NCBI GenBank assembly: GCA_016713275.1
Contig: JADJPL010000010.1
Span: 202,108-266,107 of the forward strand
DNA: 64,000 nt
From: Haliscomenobacter sp.
Lineage (GTDB): Bacteria; Bacteroidota; Bacteroidia; Chitinophagales; Saprospiraceae
Direction: 5' to 3'
Under the pieces are notes generated by a model. The model did not search any database and was not told the origin of the DNA. It saw only the letters and a program-made list of their open reading frames with translations. Positions 35,940-46,123 of this stretch are shown piece by piece (the first letter of the stretch is position 1; the number at the start of each line of letters is the position of its first letter). Both the position numbers and the translations under genes were made by a program.

Positions 35940-38092
35940 ATGAAAAACTGTTTCTTTGTTTTCGCAGGTTTGTTTCTCTTGCTGGCTTCCTGCCAGCCTA
36001 AAAATGAAGTTTCCGATACCATGAATCAACGGCCAGAAGTTAGTTATCCCGAGACGCAAAAGATCGCTCACCAGGACACCTACTCCGGCCAAACGGTGGA
36101 GGATTCTTTCCATTGGCTTGAATACGACACCGCGCAGGAGGTCAAATCCTGGGTGGAAGCGCAAAACCAGGTCACCTTCGGCTTCCTGGATAAAATTCCC
36201 TATCGGGAAGCGATCCGCCAGCGGCTGGAAGAACTCTGGAACTACGAAAAGTTTTCCGCTCCTTTTACCGAAGGGGCATTTACGTACTTTTTCAAAAACG
36301 ATGGCCTCCAAAACCATTCGGTCGTGTACCGCCAAACCGGGAAGTCCGATCCGGAGGTGTTCCTTGATCCAAACGGGTTCTCCAAGGACGGCACGACATC
36401 TCTGGCCGGACTGGATTTCAGCAAGGACGGCAGCCTGGCGGCCTATCAGATCTCGGAGGGTGGATCCGATTGGCGCAAAGTGATCGTCCTGGATGCCAAA
36501 ACCAAAAAACTACTAGGGGATACCCTTTTCGATGTCAAATTCTCCGGCATTTCCTGGAAAGGTCAGGAAGGATTTTTCTACAGCTCCTACGACAAGCCCA
36601 AGGAAGGAAGCGCTTTGTCTGGCCTTACCCAGTACCACAAGTTGTTCTTTCACCAATTGGGAACGCCCCAAAGCCAGGATAAACTGATTTTTGGAGGGGA
36701 AAAAACGCCAAGGAGGTATATCGCCGGTTATGTAACGGAAGACCAGCGCTGGCTGGTCATTACTGCCGCTGTTGCGACCACGGGCAACGAGTTGTACATT
36801 AAGGACCTGAGCAAACCGAACAGCCCCATCGTTCCGGTGGTCAATAACTTCGACAATGAGCATTATGTCGTTTATAGCTCCGGAGACGATTTGTTTATCC
36901 TGACCAACCTCAATGCGCCCAATCAGCGCCTGGTCAAGGTGAACGCATCCAAACCCCAGCCTGGCAACTGGACGGACGTTATTGCCGAACGCGCCGAGCC
37001 GCTGAGCATCACCACGGGAGGTGGGTTTTTCTTCGCCCAATACCTCAAGGACGCGCTCTCCCTCGTAGAACAAATCGGCCTTAACGGAAAGCTGATTCGC
37101 AAAATTGAACTCCCCGGCGCAGGAACTGCGAGCGGATTTTCGGGCAAAGTCGATGAAAAAACCTTGTACTATTCGTTTACCAACTATATCTACCCCTCTA
37201 CGATCTATGCGTTTGATGTTGCTTCGGGCAAGTCAACGCTTCATAAGAAGCCGAACGTCAAGTTCAACCCGGAAGACTTTGTGTCGAAACAAGTGTTCTA
37301 CACCTCCAAAGACGGCACGAAAGTCCCCATGATGATCACCCACAAAAAGGGGCTTAAACTCAACGGAAAAAATCCAGCGATGCTTTATGGGTATGGCGGA
37401 TTTAATATCTCCCTTACGCCTGCCTTCAGTACGTCCAATATCGTGTGGCTCGAAAACGGAGGCGTATACGCCGTGCATAACCTGCGCGGAGGCGGCGAAT
37501 ACGGAGAGAAGTGGCACCTGGCCGGAACCAAAATGAACAAGCAAAACGTGTTCGACGACTTTATCGCCGCCGCCGAATACCTGATCAAGGAAGGCTACAC
37601 GTCGTCTGATTACCTGGCGATTTCGGGGGGGTCTAATGGAGGCCTTCTGGTAGGAGCGGTGATGACTCAGCGCCCGGACCTAATGAAGGTTGTCTTGCCC
37701 GCGGTTGGGGTGCTGGATATGTTGCGCTACCACAAATTTACGGCAGGCGCAGGCTGGGCCTATGATTATGGAACCGCAGACGAAAGCCTGAGATGTTCAA
37801 TTACCTGAAAGGGTATTCGCCCTACCACAACCTGAAGGATGGAACCGCTTACCCGGCAACCCTCGTAACTACCGGCGACCACGACGATCGCGTTGTACCA
37901 GCGCATTCGTTCAAATTCGCCGCCAGACTACAGCAAGCCCACCAGGGCGAAAATCCGGTGCTCATCCGCATCGAAACCAAAGCCGGCCACGGAGCGGGAA
38001 AACCTACCAAAATGATCATTGAAGAACAGGCAGATAAATGGGCGTTTTCCTTCTTCAATATGAACGCGCCGGTAACGTATTTGCAACATTAA
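35940..38092 (+). CDS. Prolyl oligopeptidase, S9A family (frameshifted)
   Basis: The secreted serine peptidase cleaves after proline in short peptides. It has a lipoprotein signal ([12 protein letters not shown]). The N-terminal part is the seven-bladed propeller ([31 protein letters not shown] start, typical of S9A). The catalytic domain has [30 protein letters not shown], the nucleophile [19 protein letters not shown] (Asp) and KAGHGAGKP (His). The frame breaks at CC (37787-37788): one extra C restores [23 protein letters not shown], the conserved S9A sequence. Repaired, the protein is about 717 residues, normal for the family. A DinB-like gene follows 14 bp later. Confidence 0.93.
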
Positions 38093-38106
38093 ACCATTGA
38101 AAATCT

Positions 38107-38643
38107 ATGGCCTCGACCAAAGACCTCGCCTTGAAAAAATTAGAAACCCTCAACCGGCAGCTGGACCAATTGTTGGACGAATTGTCGGCTATCGACGCAA
38201 CACGCCTGCTCCAGGCCCCTGGGGAGGGGCAATGGTCGCCCGTTCAGGTGTTGCAGCATCTGATGCTCTCAGAGAACGGCTCTATGCAGTATGTAAGGAA
38301 AAAAACCCAAAGCGGGTACGCCGGATTGAAGCCCTCCGACTGGCAAGGCAAGCTAAGGAGCCTTCTGGTTGGGTTTTATCTGTCGTTGCCTTTTAAATTC
38401 AAGGCGCCCGCCGTGGTGGATACCCCCCAATTCCCGGAAGTCAAGTCTTTTGAAGAAATCCGGGAAGGCTACCTTCAAACCCGCCGGAACCTCGCCGATT
38501 TGCTCCAGGGGCTTCCAGATGAGGCATATGCAGTTATGGCATACCGCCATCCCCTGGGCGGACGAATGGACCTGAACGGTATGCTGCATTTTTTTGCCGC
38601 TCACTTTGAGCGCCACGAAAAGCAGATCAAGCGGAGTCTTTAA
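38107..38643 (+). CDS. DinB-family protein
   Basis: The 178-residue protein is a four-helix DinB/YfiT-like metal-binding protein. It starts with a helix (DLALKKLETLNRQLDQLLDELS). It has WSPVQVLQHLMLSENG, where the first metal His sits, and HFFAAHFERHEKQI near the C-terminus with the other two His. DinB-like proteins of this type act as thiol-dependent S-transferases or are uncharacterised; the substrate is unknown. It is closely spaced behind the prolyl oligopeptidase and its stop overlaps the stop of the convergent nucleoside transporter by 4 bp. Confidence 0.8.
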   Translation: MASTKDLALKKLETLNRQLDQLLDELSAIDATRLLQAPGEGQWSPVQVLQHLMLSENGSMQYVRKKTQSGYAGLKPSDWQGKLRSLLVGFYLSLPFKFKAPAVVDTPQFPEVKSFEEIREGYLQTRRNLADLLQGLPDEAYAVMAYRHPLGGRMDLNGMLHFFAAHFERHEKQIKRSL

Positions 38644-39966
38644 AGTTCGGACATCGCGCCCGCGATAATGGCGGTCATAAAACACGCGATCGTTCCGCCA
38701 ACCAGCGCCCTGAGCCCGAGTTCGGTGAGGTTTTTTCGCTGGCTTGGGACCAGGGCGCTGATGCCTCCGATTTGAATACCGATGGAGGCAAAATTGGAAA
38801 ACCCACATAGGGCATAGGTAGCGATCAGCGTCGATTTGGGATGCAGGTCGATTCCTGCCATCCGAAGTTCTCCCAGCTCCGCATACGCTACAAACTCGTT
38901 GATCATGGTCTTCATGCCGAGCAATTGCCCGATGACGGTCACATCCTGGTTGGGAACCCCCATAATCCAGGCAAACGGGGCAAAGACCCAACCCAGGATA
39001 TACGTAAACGTAAGCCCTTCGAATCGGCCATTTGTCGCGGTCTGGAATGGTTTCATTGACGTTCAGCCATTTCCCAGGAAACGCCATCATGATCTGATTG
39101 AGCATGAACACGAGGGCAGTGAACACCAGCAGCATCGCGCCGACATTGATTGCCAGGCGCAGCCCGTCGGTCGTGCCCCTGGCGATCGCATCCAGCAGGG
39201 GATTGTCCGTGGCGTCGGCCATTTTCATCTGGGTTTCCAGATCTTTAGGATCGGTCTCCGGAACAAGAATTTTAGCCGTAACGATCGCTGCTGGAGCCGA
39301 CATCACCGAAGCGGCAAGCAAATGCTTGGCGAAGTAAAGCTGCTGCTCCGGATCCGAACCGCCCAGAAAACCGACATAAGCGGCAAAGACTCCCCCCGCA
39401 ATCGTAGCCATTCCACCTGTCATCAGACACATGATCTCCGACCGGGTAAAATGCCCTAAATAGGGACGAATCAGCAGAGGCGCTTCCGTCTGACCAATAA
39501 ATACATTTGCCGCCGCCGCCAGGCTTTCCGGTCCGGAAAGCTTCATCGTCCGCTTCATCAGCCAGGCTAAGCCATAAATGATCTTTTGAAGAATGCCTAG
39601 ATGGAAAAGGATGGCGGCAAGCGAGGAAAAGAATACGATGGTGGGAAGCACCTGAAAAGCGAAAATATACCCGAACGTTTTTTGGTCCTTGACTAGTCCG
39701 CTGAAAAGGAAAGCCGCTCCTTCCTCCGAATAGCGCAAAACTGCCTGAAAAAAACTGGGCAACGCCATCAAAATCACACTTACGCCTGGAATGCGCAAAA
39801 TGAGAATGGCTAATAAAATTTGAAGCACAATGCCACTTCCCACTGTTCGCCAGTTGATTGCAGATCGCTTTACGCTCAGCAGGTAACAAATCAGAAGGAA
39901 AAAACCCATGCCCAGAAATGCTCGAACTAAGGCCATGAAAGGTTCCCAAAACGCATCGCCGCCCAT
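38640..39966 (-). CDS. nupC: NupC-type concentrative nucleoside transporter (frameshifted)
   Basis: This inner-membrane ion-coupled nucleoside importer has the CNT N-terminal helices (AFLGMGFFLLICYLLSVKRSAINWRTV) and the core signatures VFIGQTEAPLLIRPYL, MTGGMATIAGGVFAAYVGFLGG and AASVMSAPAAIVTAKILVPE. The C-terminal part is in another frame (TNGRFEGLTFTYILGWVFAPFAWIMGVP, GVPNQDVTVIGQLLGMKTMINEFVAYAEL, YALCGFSNFASIGIQIGGI). The break is at GG (plus 39044-39045), one base too many; removing it reads NVNETIQTATNGRFEGLTFTY. Repaired, it is about 441 residues. It is divergent from uridine kinase, so uptake and phosphorylation of nucleosides may be co-controlled. Confidence 0.92.
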
Positions 39967-40093
39967 AGAGATGAAAGTTTCGATTTTTCGTAATTGGCCA
40001 AAACTAAAGAAAAATGGGAATACCTGCGATTTCTTTTGCCCCAGACCGAATAAAATTCAGGCGAACGCTATTTTTGCAGCGCAAGTCCAACTT

Positions 40094-40726
40094 ATGTCAA
40101 AACCGTATATCATTGGAATAACCGGAGGAAGCGGATCGGGCAAAACAACCTTCGTTAGCCGGTTGCGTCAGCTTTTTTCGGAAGCGGAATTGTGTATTCT
40201 CTCTCAGGATGATTATTACAAGCCGAAGGAAGAACAGCGCATGGATTCTCAGGGCGTGATCAACTTCGATTTGCCGAAATCCATTGACAAGAAAGCCTTT
40301 CACCGGGATGTACTCTCCTTGATGGAAGGGAATTCAATCGTCCGGAAAGAGTATACCTTCAACAACCCCCTTGCCTCGGCCAAACTCCTGGAGATCCATC
40401 CAGCGCCCATTGTGGTGCTCGAAGGGATCTTTGTCATGCACTTCAAAAAGCTCAGGTCGCTAATGGATCTGAGCATTTTTCTGTACGCCAAAGAGAACCT
40501 GAAGGTGATCCGGCGCATTCGCAGAGACCAGGTAGAGCGTAACTATCCAGTAGACGACGTGCTTTACCGCTATGAGCACCACGTGCTTCCAACGTTTGAA
40601 AAATATGTGAAGCCTTACCTCGGGGAAGCGGATATCGTGATTAACAACAACCAAAGCCTGGAGCGGGCACTGGACGTATTAGCCGGATTTTTGCGGCACC
40701 GGCTCAAAGAAAGGGAAGGCGTTTAA
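40094..40726 (+). CDS. udk: Uridine kinase
   Basis: Udk phosphorylates uridine and cytidine in nucleoside salvage. The 210-residue protein has the P-loop GITGGSGSGKTTF, ILSQDDYYKP, NFDLPKSIDKKAF, PIVVLEGIFVMH and the LID-region Arg in RRIRRDQVERN. I chose the ATG at 40094, which fits the family N-terminus; the longer in-frame ORF overlaps the divergent nupC start region. Its neighbour nupC supplies the substrate. Confidence 0.93.
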   Translation: MSKPYIIGITGGSGSGKTTFVSRLRQLFSEAELCILSQDDYYKPKEEQRMDSQGVINFDLPKSIDKKAFHRDVLSLMEGNSIVRKEYTFNNPLASAKLLEIHPAPIVVLEGIFVMHFKKLRSLMDLSIFLYAKENLKVIRRIRRDQVERNYPVDDVLYRYEHHVLPTFEKYVKPYLGEADIVINNNQSLERALDVLAGFLRHRLKEREGV

Positions 40727-40899
40727 TCCTTTTTTTGTTGAAGTTCCTCGAGCTTCTTCCATACCTCTTCGGCCTCTGCGGTTTTCGCTGCATACCCTTT
40801 GATATCGCCTTTGCGTTGCAGCAGCATGGCCTCTTCGAGCAGTTTTTCGTACTGCTTATTCAATACTTTGGACGGATCTTTTTTCAGAAAGGAAAACAT
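40723..40899 (-). CDS. DUF6435 family small protein
   Basis: The 58-residue, highly charged helical protein begins MFSFLKKDPSKVLNKQYEKLLEEAMLLQRKGDIKGYA, which matches the DUF6435 family of Bacteroidota and Gammaproteobacteria as I remember it. The rest is KTAEAEEVWKKLEELQQKKD. It has no signal peptide or transmembrane helix. Its stop overlaps the udk stop by 4 bp on the opposite strand. The function is unknown. Confidence 0.8.
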   Translation of the reverse strand: MFSFLKKDPSKVLNKQYEKLLEEAMLLQRKGDIKGYAAKTAEAEEVWKKLEELQQKKD

Positions 40900-40957
40900 A
40901 GATGCTATTTTTGACCTAACATTTTCCTGCCTGAATGGTTGTTGGGGAAGCCTGGTT

Positions 40958-41242
40958 TTAAATAATTTCCTCCCAATCGTCCGACTCCTCCGGATGGCGT
41001 TGCTGGGACGCAGAAGCCTGAATTCTTGTTTTATGCATCTCCCGGAACAAACGGGCTACTTCCTGAAGAAAGCTTTCTCCAACCAGCCGCTGAGCGTCTT
41101 CCAGCGTATCGACGCCTTCTCCGGACCGAAACTTGTAGGTTTGCTCGTAATGTCCGGTCTCAAATTTAACGGACAAGCGGTTGTCCATTTTAAATACCGT
41201 GGTTTTCATTCCCGGTGTTTCCAGATAGCCAATAATGCGCAT
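40958..41242 (-). CDS. Conserved hypothetical protein
   Basis: The 94-residue protein reads MRIIGYLETPGMKTTVFKMDNRLSVKFETGHYEQTYKFR..., a mixed beta-alpha pattern with an acidic C-terminus (ESDDWEEII). I have no family name, although a similar small protein is common in Bacteroidota behind DUF2520 genes by my recollection. It starts 12 bp after the DUF2520 stop and is the last gene of the ccmE-ccmF-DUF2520 run. Confidence 0.6.
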   Translation of the reverse strand: MRIIGYLETPGMKTTVFKMDNRLSVKFETGHYEQTYKFRSGEGVDTLEDAQRLVGESFLQEVARLFREMHKTRIQASASQQRHPEESDDWEEII

Positions 41243-41254
41243 AAAAACAACGGT

Positions 41255-42034
41255 TTAAAGCGATTCGGATTGAATGCTTCGGGTCAATAGCTGGTATATT
41301 TCCCGGATATCCGGGAAGCCGGAAAGGTATTCCAGATGCCTGTCAATCGTGCGTTGGTCGCCCCGGATAGCCGGGCCGGTTTGGCTTGCTAAAGGCGATA
41401 TTTCCTGGACTTTGCGTGCGGTTTCCTCGATTAAGGGGTAGAGCAGGGAAGGGGACAGGTTTTTTTCCTCCAGCAATTGAAATGCTTTGGCGTACAGGTG
41501 GTTGACGAAGTTGTTGGAAATTACCGCGGCGAGATGAAGCGTCAGGCGCGCTTCATCGCCGGCTTCAGCAACCCGATGGCTGATTTGTCCTCCGAGTTGC
41601 CGCAGCAGCTCTAAATCGCCGGGAGCAGCGGCATCGATACAAACCGGAATGTGTTCGAAAGCGACACTCCTGCCTGCGGAAAACGTCTGAAGCGGGTAAA
41701 AAACCCCCCTGCGTTCGAAAAAAGGAGCAAGGACTTCTATCGATGTCGCCCCGGAAGTGTGTACAGCAAAAGCCCCCTCCTTTAGCTGTTTCCCAAGGAG
41801 CGAAGCAACGACCGGGATCGCCTGATCGCTCACACAAAGCATATATAAATCGGCATCCTGCCGGATGGCTTCCCAATGGGATGTCCAGGGAATCTGCAAA
41901 GGAGCGCAAAAGCGCTTCGTTTTCTCCGGGTCTCGCCCAAAAACCTGAACCAAAGCAACCCCGCATTCTATCATCCGGCGCGCTAGATGCGACGCCAGAT
42001 TACCGGTCCCAACCAGCACAACCTCAGGGGTCAC
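41255..42034 (-). CDS. Rossmann-fold and DUF2520 domain protein
   Basis: The 259-residue protein is related to NADP oxidoreductases of the pyrroline-5-carboxylate reductase/ketopantoate reductase type. The Rossmann start is PEVVLVGTGNLASHLARRMI; VHTSGATSIEVLAPFFERRGVFYPLQTFS is typical of the family, and the C-terminal helical DUF2520 part contains LTLHLAAVISNNFVNHLYAKAF. The best start is the GTG that overlaps the ccmF stop (GTGA), because the upstream in-frame sequence is a shadow of ccmF. The substrate is unknown. Confidence 0.85.
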   Translation of the reverse strand: MTPEVVLVGTGNLASHLARRMIECGVALVQVFGRDPEKTKRFCAPLQIPWTSHWEAIRQDADLYMLCVSDQAIPVVASLLGKQLKEGAFAVHTSGATSIEVLAPFFERRGVFYPLQTFSAGRSVAFEHIPVCIDAAAPGDLELLRQLGGQISHRVAEAGDEARLTLHLAAVISNNFVNHLYAKAFQLLEEKNLSPSLLYPLIEETARKVQEISPLASQTGPAIRGDQRTIDRHLEYLSGFPDIREIYQLLTRSIQSESL

Positions 42035-44899
42035 GCCGCTTTGGGTTTTCGCGCAGAAAGCCGAACTCCCATGCTGAATGCCAGCCCGACCATCATCAGC
42101 GACGAGCCGAGCCAAAAGAGGTTGATCCCAGGAAACTCAATGGCTTCCAATACGATATAATCCGATCGCAACGAGTTGGTAGCCACATCGACAGGGATAG
42201 CGCCGCCGTCTTCCAGACTACGGGCCACGCGCAGGGTAATTTTTTCCGTTTTGGGATCCAGAAGCGGAAACCGAATGTGAAGCCCGAGCTCTTCCACCAT
42301 GTCTTTGAAGTCAAACGCTTGCCCGTTCCGGATCAGGAAAACAGGTTCCGCAGGGAAGCGGTTTCCTTTGCTGTCCGTCACCCGCAACTGGGCGCCAACC
42401 GGCAGGTCGCCTTCTTCGGCTTGGTAGTCTGGATTAACCGGTTGCCGGTTAAAGCCGTCAAACCGAATGGTTACCCCCAACATCGCTTTTTCTTCTCCCA
42501 CACCAAGTGCGATATCCTGATAATTGAGATCGTCCTCAAACGCAACGATTTGGCGCAAAAAATCTTCCGTTAGCCGGAAACGGGCGCTCAATTCATTGAT
42601 TTGAGCGGGATAGCTCAGCATGAGCTCATTCCGCAGCACGATAGCCGGTTCTGCCAGGTAAACCTCCTTTTCATCTTCCCGTTCCACCCGCACGCGGACC
42701 GACAAGGCCAGGTCGCCCGGTTCCGGGCGGTAATCGGGTTGCTTTACCGAGCGGTTAATAGATTCCAGCGAAAGGAAATACCGCCGCACCAGGGTCGTAT
42801 CCGGATTGTCCAAATGAACGGTATCCTGAAAACTCATTTTTTTGCCCTGAATCAATCCAACCGGGCGGTAATTAAGGCTGTCTTCTCTGGCTTGCCGTTG
42901 TTCGAGGTCGATCTCAACGGTGGCCAGGGAAGCGATATGGGTGAAAATGTCTTTGTTCCAGTATCGCTTGGTCGACGGGTTGGAGGCGGCAATTTTGGTG
43001 AACGATTTGTCGTACAGGATATTCGGGTGCAGGTTAAATTCCTCCACCACCTTTCCTTGAGCATCTTTTCGCTTGAAATTGACGGTATACGTTCGGGTGT
43101 ATACATCAAGGGTGTCGTGTACGTAGTTCAACTCGTAGCCCGCCATCATGGTCGGGGAGTTTTTGAACAACAGAATGTTTTTGCGGAGCGCTTCATCGCT
43201 GGCGCCTTCAATCAACCCATCCATAAGGAAGGGGTTGTTGGAAATGATTTTTTTATTCAACCCGGAAGCCAGGATGCCGACGATCATAATCCCGAAACCG
43301 GCATGGGAAAGAACCGACCCGGCTGCTTTGGCATTGCCCCTGAGGAAGCTGATGAGGTAGTCGGTATTGGTTACCACCGTAAAAATGCCCAGAAACAGCA
43401 ACAGCCAATATTGCCAGGCTTTTACCTCAATCCAGAGTCCAGCCAGATACGTCAGCACGAAAGACAACGCAAGTGCAATACCCAGGTGCACCGAGAATCG
43501 GCTAACGTGTTTTTTCCAGGCGCTTTCCCGGTAGCGCAGGTACTGGGCAATACCGGAAAGCAATCCGATAAAAACGCCGATGTATAGTTGATTCTTATTA
43601 TAATGGGCAATAGGCTCTGTGATCACCCGGCCTTGAAAAACCGGGTTGAAAAATTGCATGATCTTGTTGAAGACCGGCAATGAAGTTGAGGCCGTAATAA
43701 TCAACGCAGAAAATAAAAGCACCAGGGATCCGATAAACATCCAGAATTCCCTGGAGGCCAGGGGTTCTTCTTTCGGAGGCGACGGAATGCCCCTGTAGCG
43801 GGCAAAAAACAGCCCGTACCCCCGGTAAATGCCAAAACAAGCGCAAAATAAGCTGCCATTCAAGCCCCATTTCCGTAAACGCATGCACGGAGGTATCTCC
43901 CAGAACCCCGCTCCGGGTGAGGAAGGTGGAGTAGACGATCAACCCGAATGCCAGCAGGTAATAGACGTAAGCGCTCCGGATCGACTGTCCGGTTTGATTG
44001 GCGACGAGGTTGGTGTGAATCCCCGCAAGCAACGCAAGCCAGGGTACCAGCGACATGTTTTCGACGGGGTCCCAGGCCCAGTACCCGCCAAAGCTCAGGG
44101 CTTCATAGGCCCATGCGCCGCCCATCAGGATGCCTGTCCCCAGAATGGCCCCGCTAAACAGCGCCCAGGGCAAAGCCGGTTTGAGCCACTCCTGATGCCT
44201 TCGGGTCCACAACCCGGCGATGGCAAACGCAAAAGGAATAGAGGTGGATGCAAACCCAAGAAAGAGGGTAGGTGGGTGAATGGTCATCCAGTAGTTCTGA
44301 AGCAGCGGGTTGAGCCCATTGCCTTTGACGAGCTTCAGGTATTCGGCATTGCTAAAGATGGGCGCATCCATCGTCTGGCGCAGCAGCAACAACGGATTCG
44401 ATCCTATTTTCACCACGTGCTCGCCAAACCCCAGATAGATGCCCAGAATCATGGAAACGATGACCGCCTGGATGAGCGAAAGAACAGCCAAGGTAGGCGC
44501 CTCCCAAGTCTTTGCCTTAAACATCAATACCAATCCCAGAACGACGTGCCAAAACATCCACAGCAGGAAACTCCCTTCCTGGCCTTCCCAAAAAGCGCTG
44601 AAAATGTATTTCAGGGGAAGTTCCTCGGACACGTGGGCCCAAACATACTGGTATTCAAAGTATTGGCGGATCATGAGGTAGAAAATTACCCCAATCACAG
44701 TAAACAGGCTAAGTCCATGAACGGCAAAAGCCCCTCGTCCGATCTTCAACCACCCTTCTGATTCGGATAGCGGCTTCCGGGATTCTGCCAAAAAATAGCC
44801 AACGGAGGCCAGGAGAGCGGAAACAAAGGCGGCGATTATTCCCAAATGACCGATTTGCCCCGGTAGCAGGTGCTCCCCAACGTATTGAATAGGTTCCAT
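42031..44899 (-). CDS. ccmF: Cytochrome c haem lyase CcmF/CcsA family (two frameshifts)
   Basis: CcmF attaches haem to apocytochrome c in the periplasm (System I). The N-terminal half has many transmembrane helices: VWAHVSEELPLKYIFSAFWEGQEGSFLLW, YWMTIHPPTLFLGFAS, and the WWD-type GGYWAWDPVENMSLVPWLALLAGIHT. The C-terminal half has FARYRGIPSPPKEEPLASREFW, VLSHAGFGIMIVGILASG, a long periplasmic region and a last helix (LFWLGSSLMMVGLAFSMGV). Two one-base deletions lie at plus 43850-43851 (AA) and 43819-43823 (C5); with both repaired it reads GLEWQLYFALVLAFTGGYGLFFARYRG, and the protein is about 955 residues. Its start overlaps the ccmE stop by one base, and its stop overlaps the DUF2520 start. 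Confidence 0.9.
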
Positions 44900-45294
44900 T
44901 AAATTGCTTCTCCTTTTATCTTAATCTCCTCGTCCTTGTATTTGGAAGGACATTTCATCAGCAACTCCGTAGCGACAAACGCGTCTCCTTTCATTTCCCC
45001 TGTGACGACGATTTGCTCAGACAACTCAAAGTCCTGGGGCTTGGCGCCCAGGAGGATCACTTGCCGTTCGTCTCCTTTGGTGTCTTTGATGTAAAAACTG
45101 AAAAAGTTGGGATCTTTTTCCGGATTGTAGACCATTTCTTTGTCTTTGCTCAACTGCCCGGCAATTTTTACCTTTTTCCCCTTTGCACTTGCATCAGAAA
45201 AAGAAGCATAGGTGCTGGTGTCCCCTGCGGCGTTGACCAGAAGAGCAATGGCGACCGCAATCATTAAGATACCAATCAGATAGATCCGCTTCAT
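44899..45294 (-). CDS. ccmE: Cytochrome c maturation protein CcmE, Cys-type haem site
   Basis: CcmE is the membrane-anchored periplasmic haem chaperone that passes haem to CcmF. The 131-residue protein has one N-terminal anchor (IYLIGILMIAVAIALLVNAA) and an OB-fold domain (VKIAGQLSKDKEMVYNPEKDPNFFSFYIKD, EQIVVTGEMKGDAFVATELLMKCPSKY). The usual haem-binding motif HxxxY is here CPSKY, that is CxxxY, the variant described for Desulfovibrio and archaea. It is the first gene of the ccmE-ccmF-DUF2520 run and its stop overlaps the ccmF start (TAATG). Confidence 0.9.
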   Translation of the reverse strand: MKRIYLIGILMIAVAIALLVNAAGDTSTYASFSDASAKGKKVKIAGQLSKDKEMVYNPEKDPNFFSFYIKDTKGDERQVILLGAKPQDFELSEQIVVTGEMKGDAFVATELLMKCPSKYKDEEIKIKGEAI

Positions 45295-45399
45295 GCGCTT
45301 TTTTTATTGGACAAAATTAAGCTTACTTTGTTTCTCAAACTCCCTTTGATGTCATATTGTTGTCAAAACAAAAGTTCAGCGAAGGCCAAATATAATCGA

Positions 45400-45407
45400 T
45401 ACCTTTG
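45400..45407 (+). promoter_or_regulatory. Bacteroidota -7 element upstream of ftsE-like gene
   Basis: TACCTTTG matches TAnnTTTG and lies 26 bp before the ATP-binding protein start. A -33 box at the ideal distance is not evident. Confidence 0.4.
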
Positions 45408-45433
45408 ACTTTCCTTAAACACGGACCTGTTTC

Positions 45434-46120
45434 ATGAGCCAATTGATCGTCCGCTTAAAAGAGGCCAGCATTTTCCAGGAAGACAAGCTCATTCTGGAAC
45501 AAGTGAATTTGCGTTTGAATAAAAGCGAATTTACCTACCTGATCGGCAAAACGGGTAGTGGAAAATCGAGCCTCCTTAAAACCATCTATGGGGCGCTTCC
45601 CTTGGGCAAGGGGCAGGGCGAAGTAGCCGGATTTGACCTGACGAAACTCAACCGCCGCTCCATTCCCTTGCTGCGTAGAAAATTGGGTATTGTTTTTCAG
45701 GATTTTATGCTCCTCATGGACCGCACCGTGGAAAACAATCTGCTTTTTGCCCTCAAAGCTACCGGCTGGAAAGATAAGAAAGCGATGGTTTCCCGGGTGG
45801 AAGAAGCCCTGACTCAGGTTGGCATGGCCAGCCATATGCGCAAAATGCCGCACCAGCTTTCCGGCGGAGAACAGCAGCGCGTCGTGATCGCCCGCGCCAT
45901 CATCAACCGCCCGGAATTGCTCATCGCCGACGAACCTACCGGAAACCTGGATCCCGAAACCTCCGACGATATTTTGCTGCTGTTGCGCAAACTGTCCAAA
46001 GAAAATGAAACGGCCGTCCTTTTCGCTACCCACGATTATCGGATGCTGGAGAATTTTCCCGCCCGGATTGTCCGATGCCTCAACGGACGTATATTCGACG
46101 ACCAGGAACTGGAAATGTAG
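45434..46120 (+). CDS. ftsE: FtsE-like ABC transporter ATP-binding protein
   Basis: The 228-residue ABC ATPase has Walker A GKTGSGKSS, the Q-loop VFQDFMLLMDRTV, signature LSGGEQQRV, Walker B LLIADEPTGNLD and the H-loop ATHDY. The VFQDFMLLMDRTV and EPTGNLDPETSDDI stretches fit FtsE, which with FtsX controls peptidoglycan hydrolases at the septum. No ftsX is adjacent here; in Bacteroidota ftsE is often apart from ftsX. The LolD/MacB ATPases are the nearest alternatives. Confidence 0.8.
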   Translation: MSQLIVRLKEASIFQEDKLILEQVNLRLNKSEFTYLIGKTGSGKSSLLKTIYGALPLGKGQGEVAGFDLTKLNRRSIPLLRRKLGIVFQDFMLLMDRTVENNLLFALKATGWKDKKAMVSRVEEALTQVGMASHMRKMPHQLSGGEQQRVVIARAIINRPELLIADEPTGNLDPETSDDILLLLRKLSKENETAVLFATHDYRMLENFPARIVRCLNGRIFDDQELEM

Positions 46121-46123
46121 CGA

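Noticed and set aside
42601..43587. 328-codon plus-strand ORF
   Set aside because: Antisense to ccmF; low-complexity translation without a family match.
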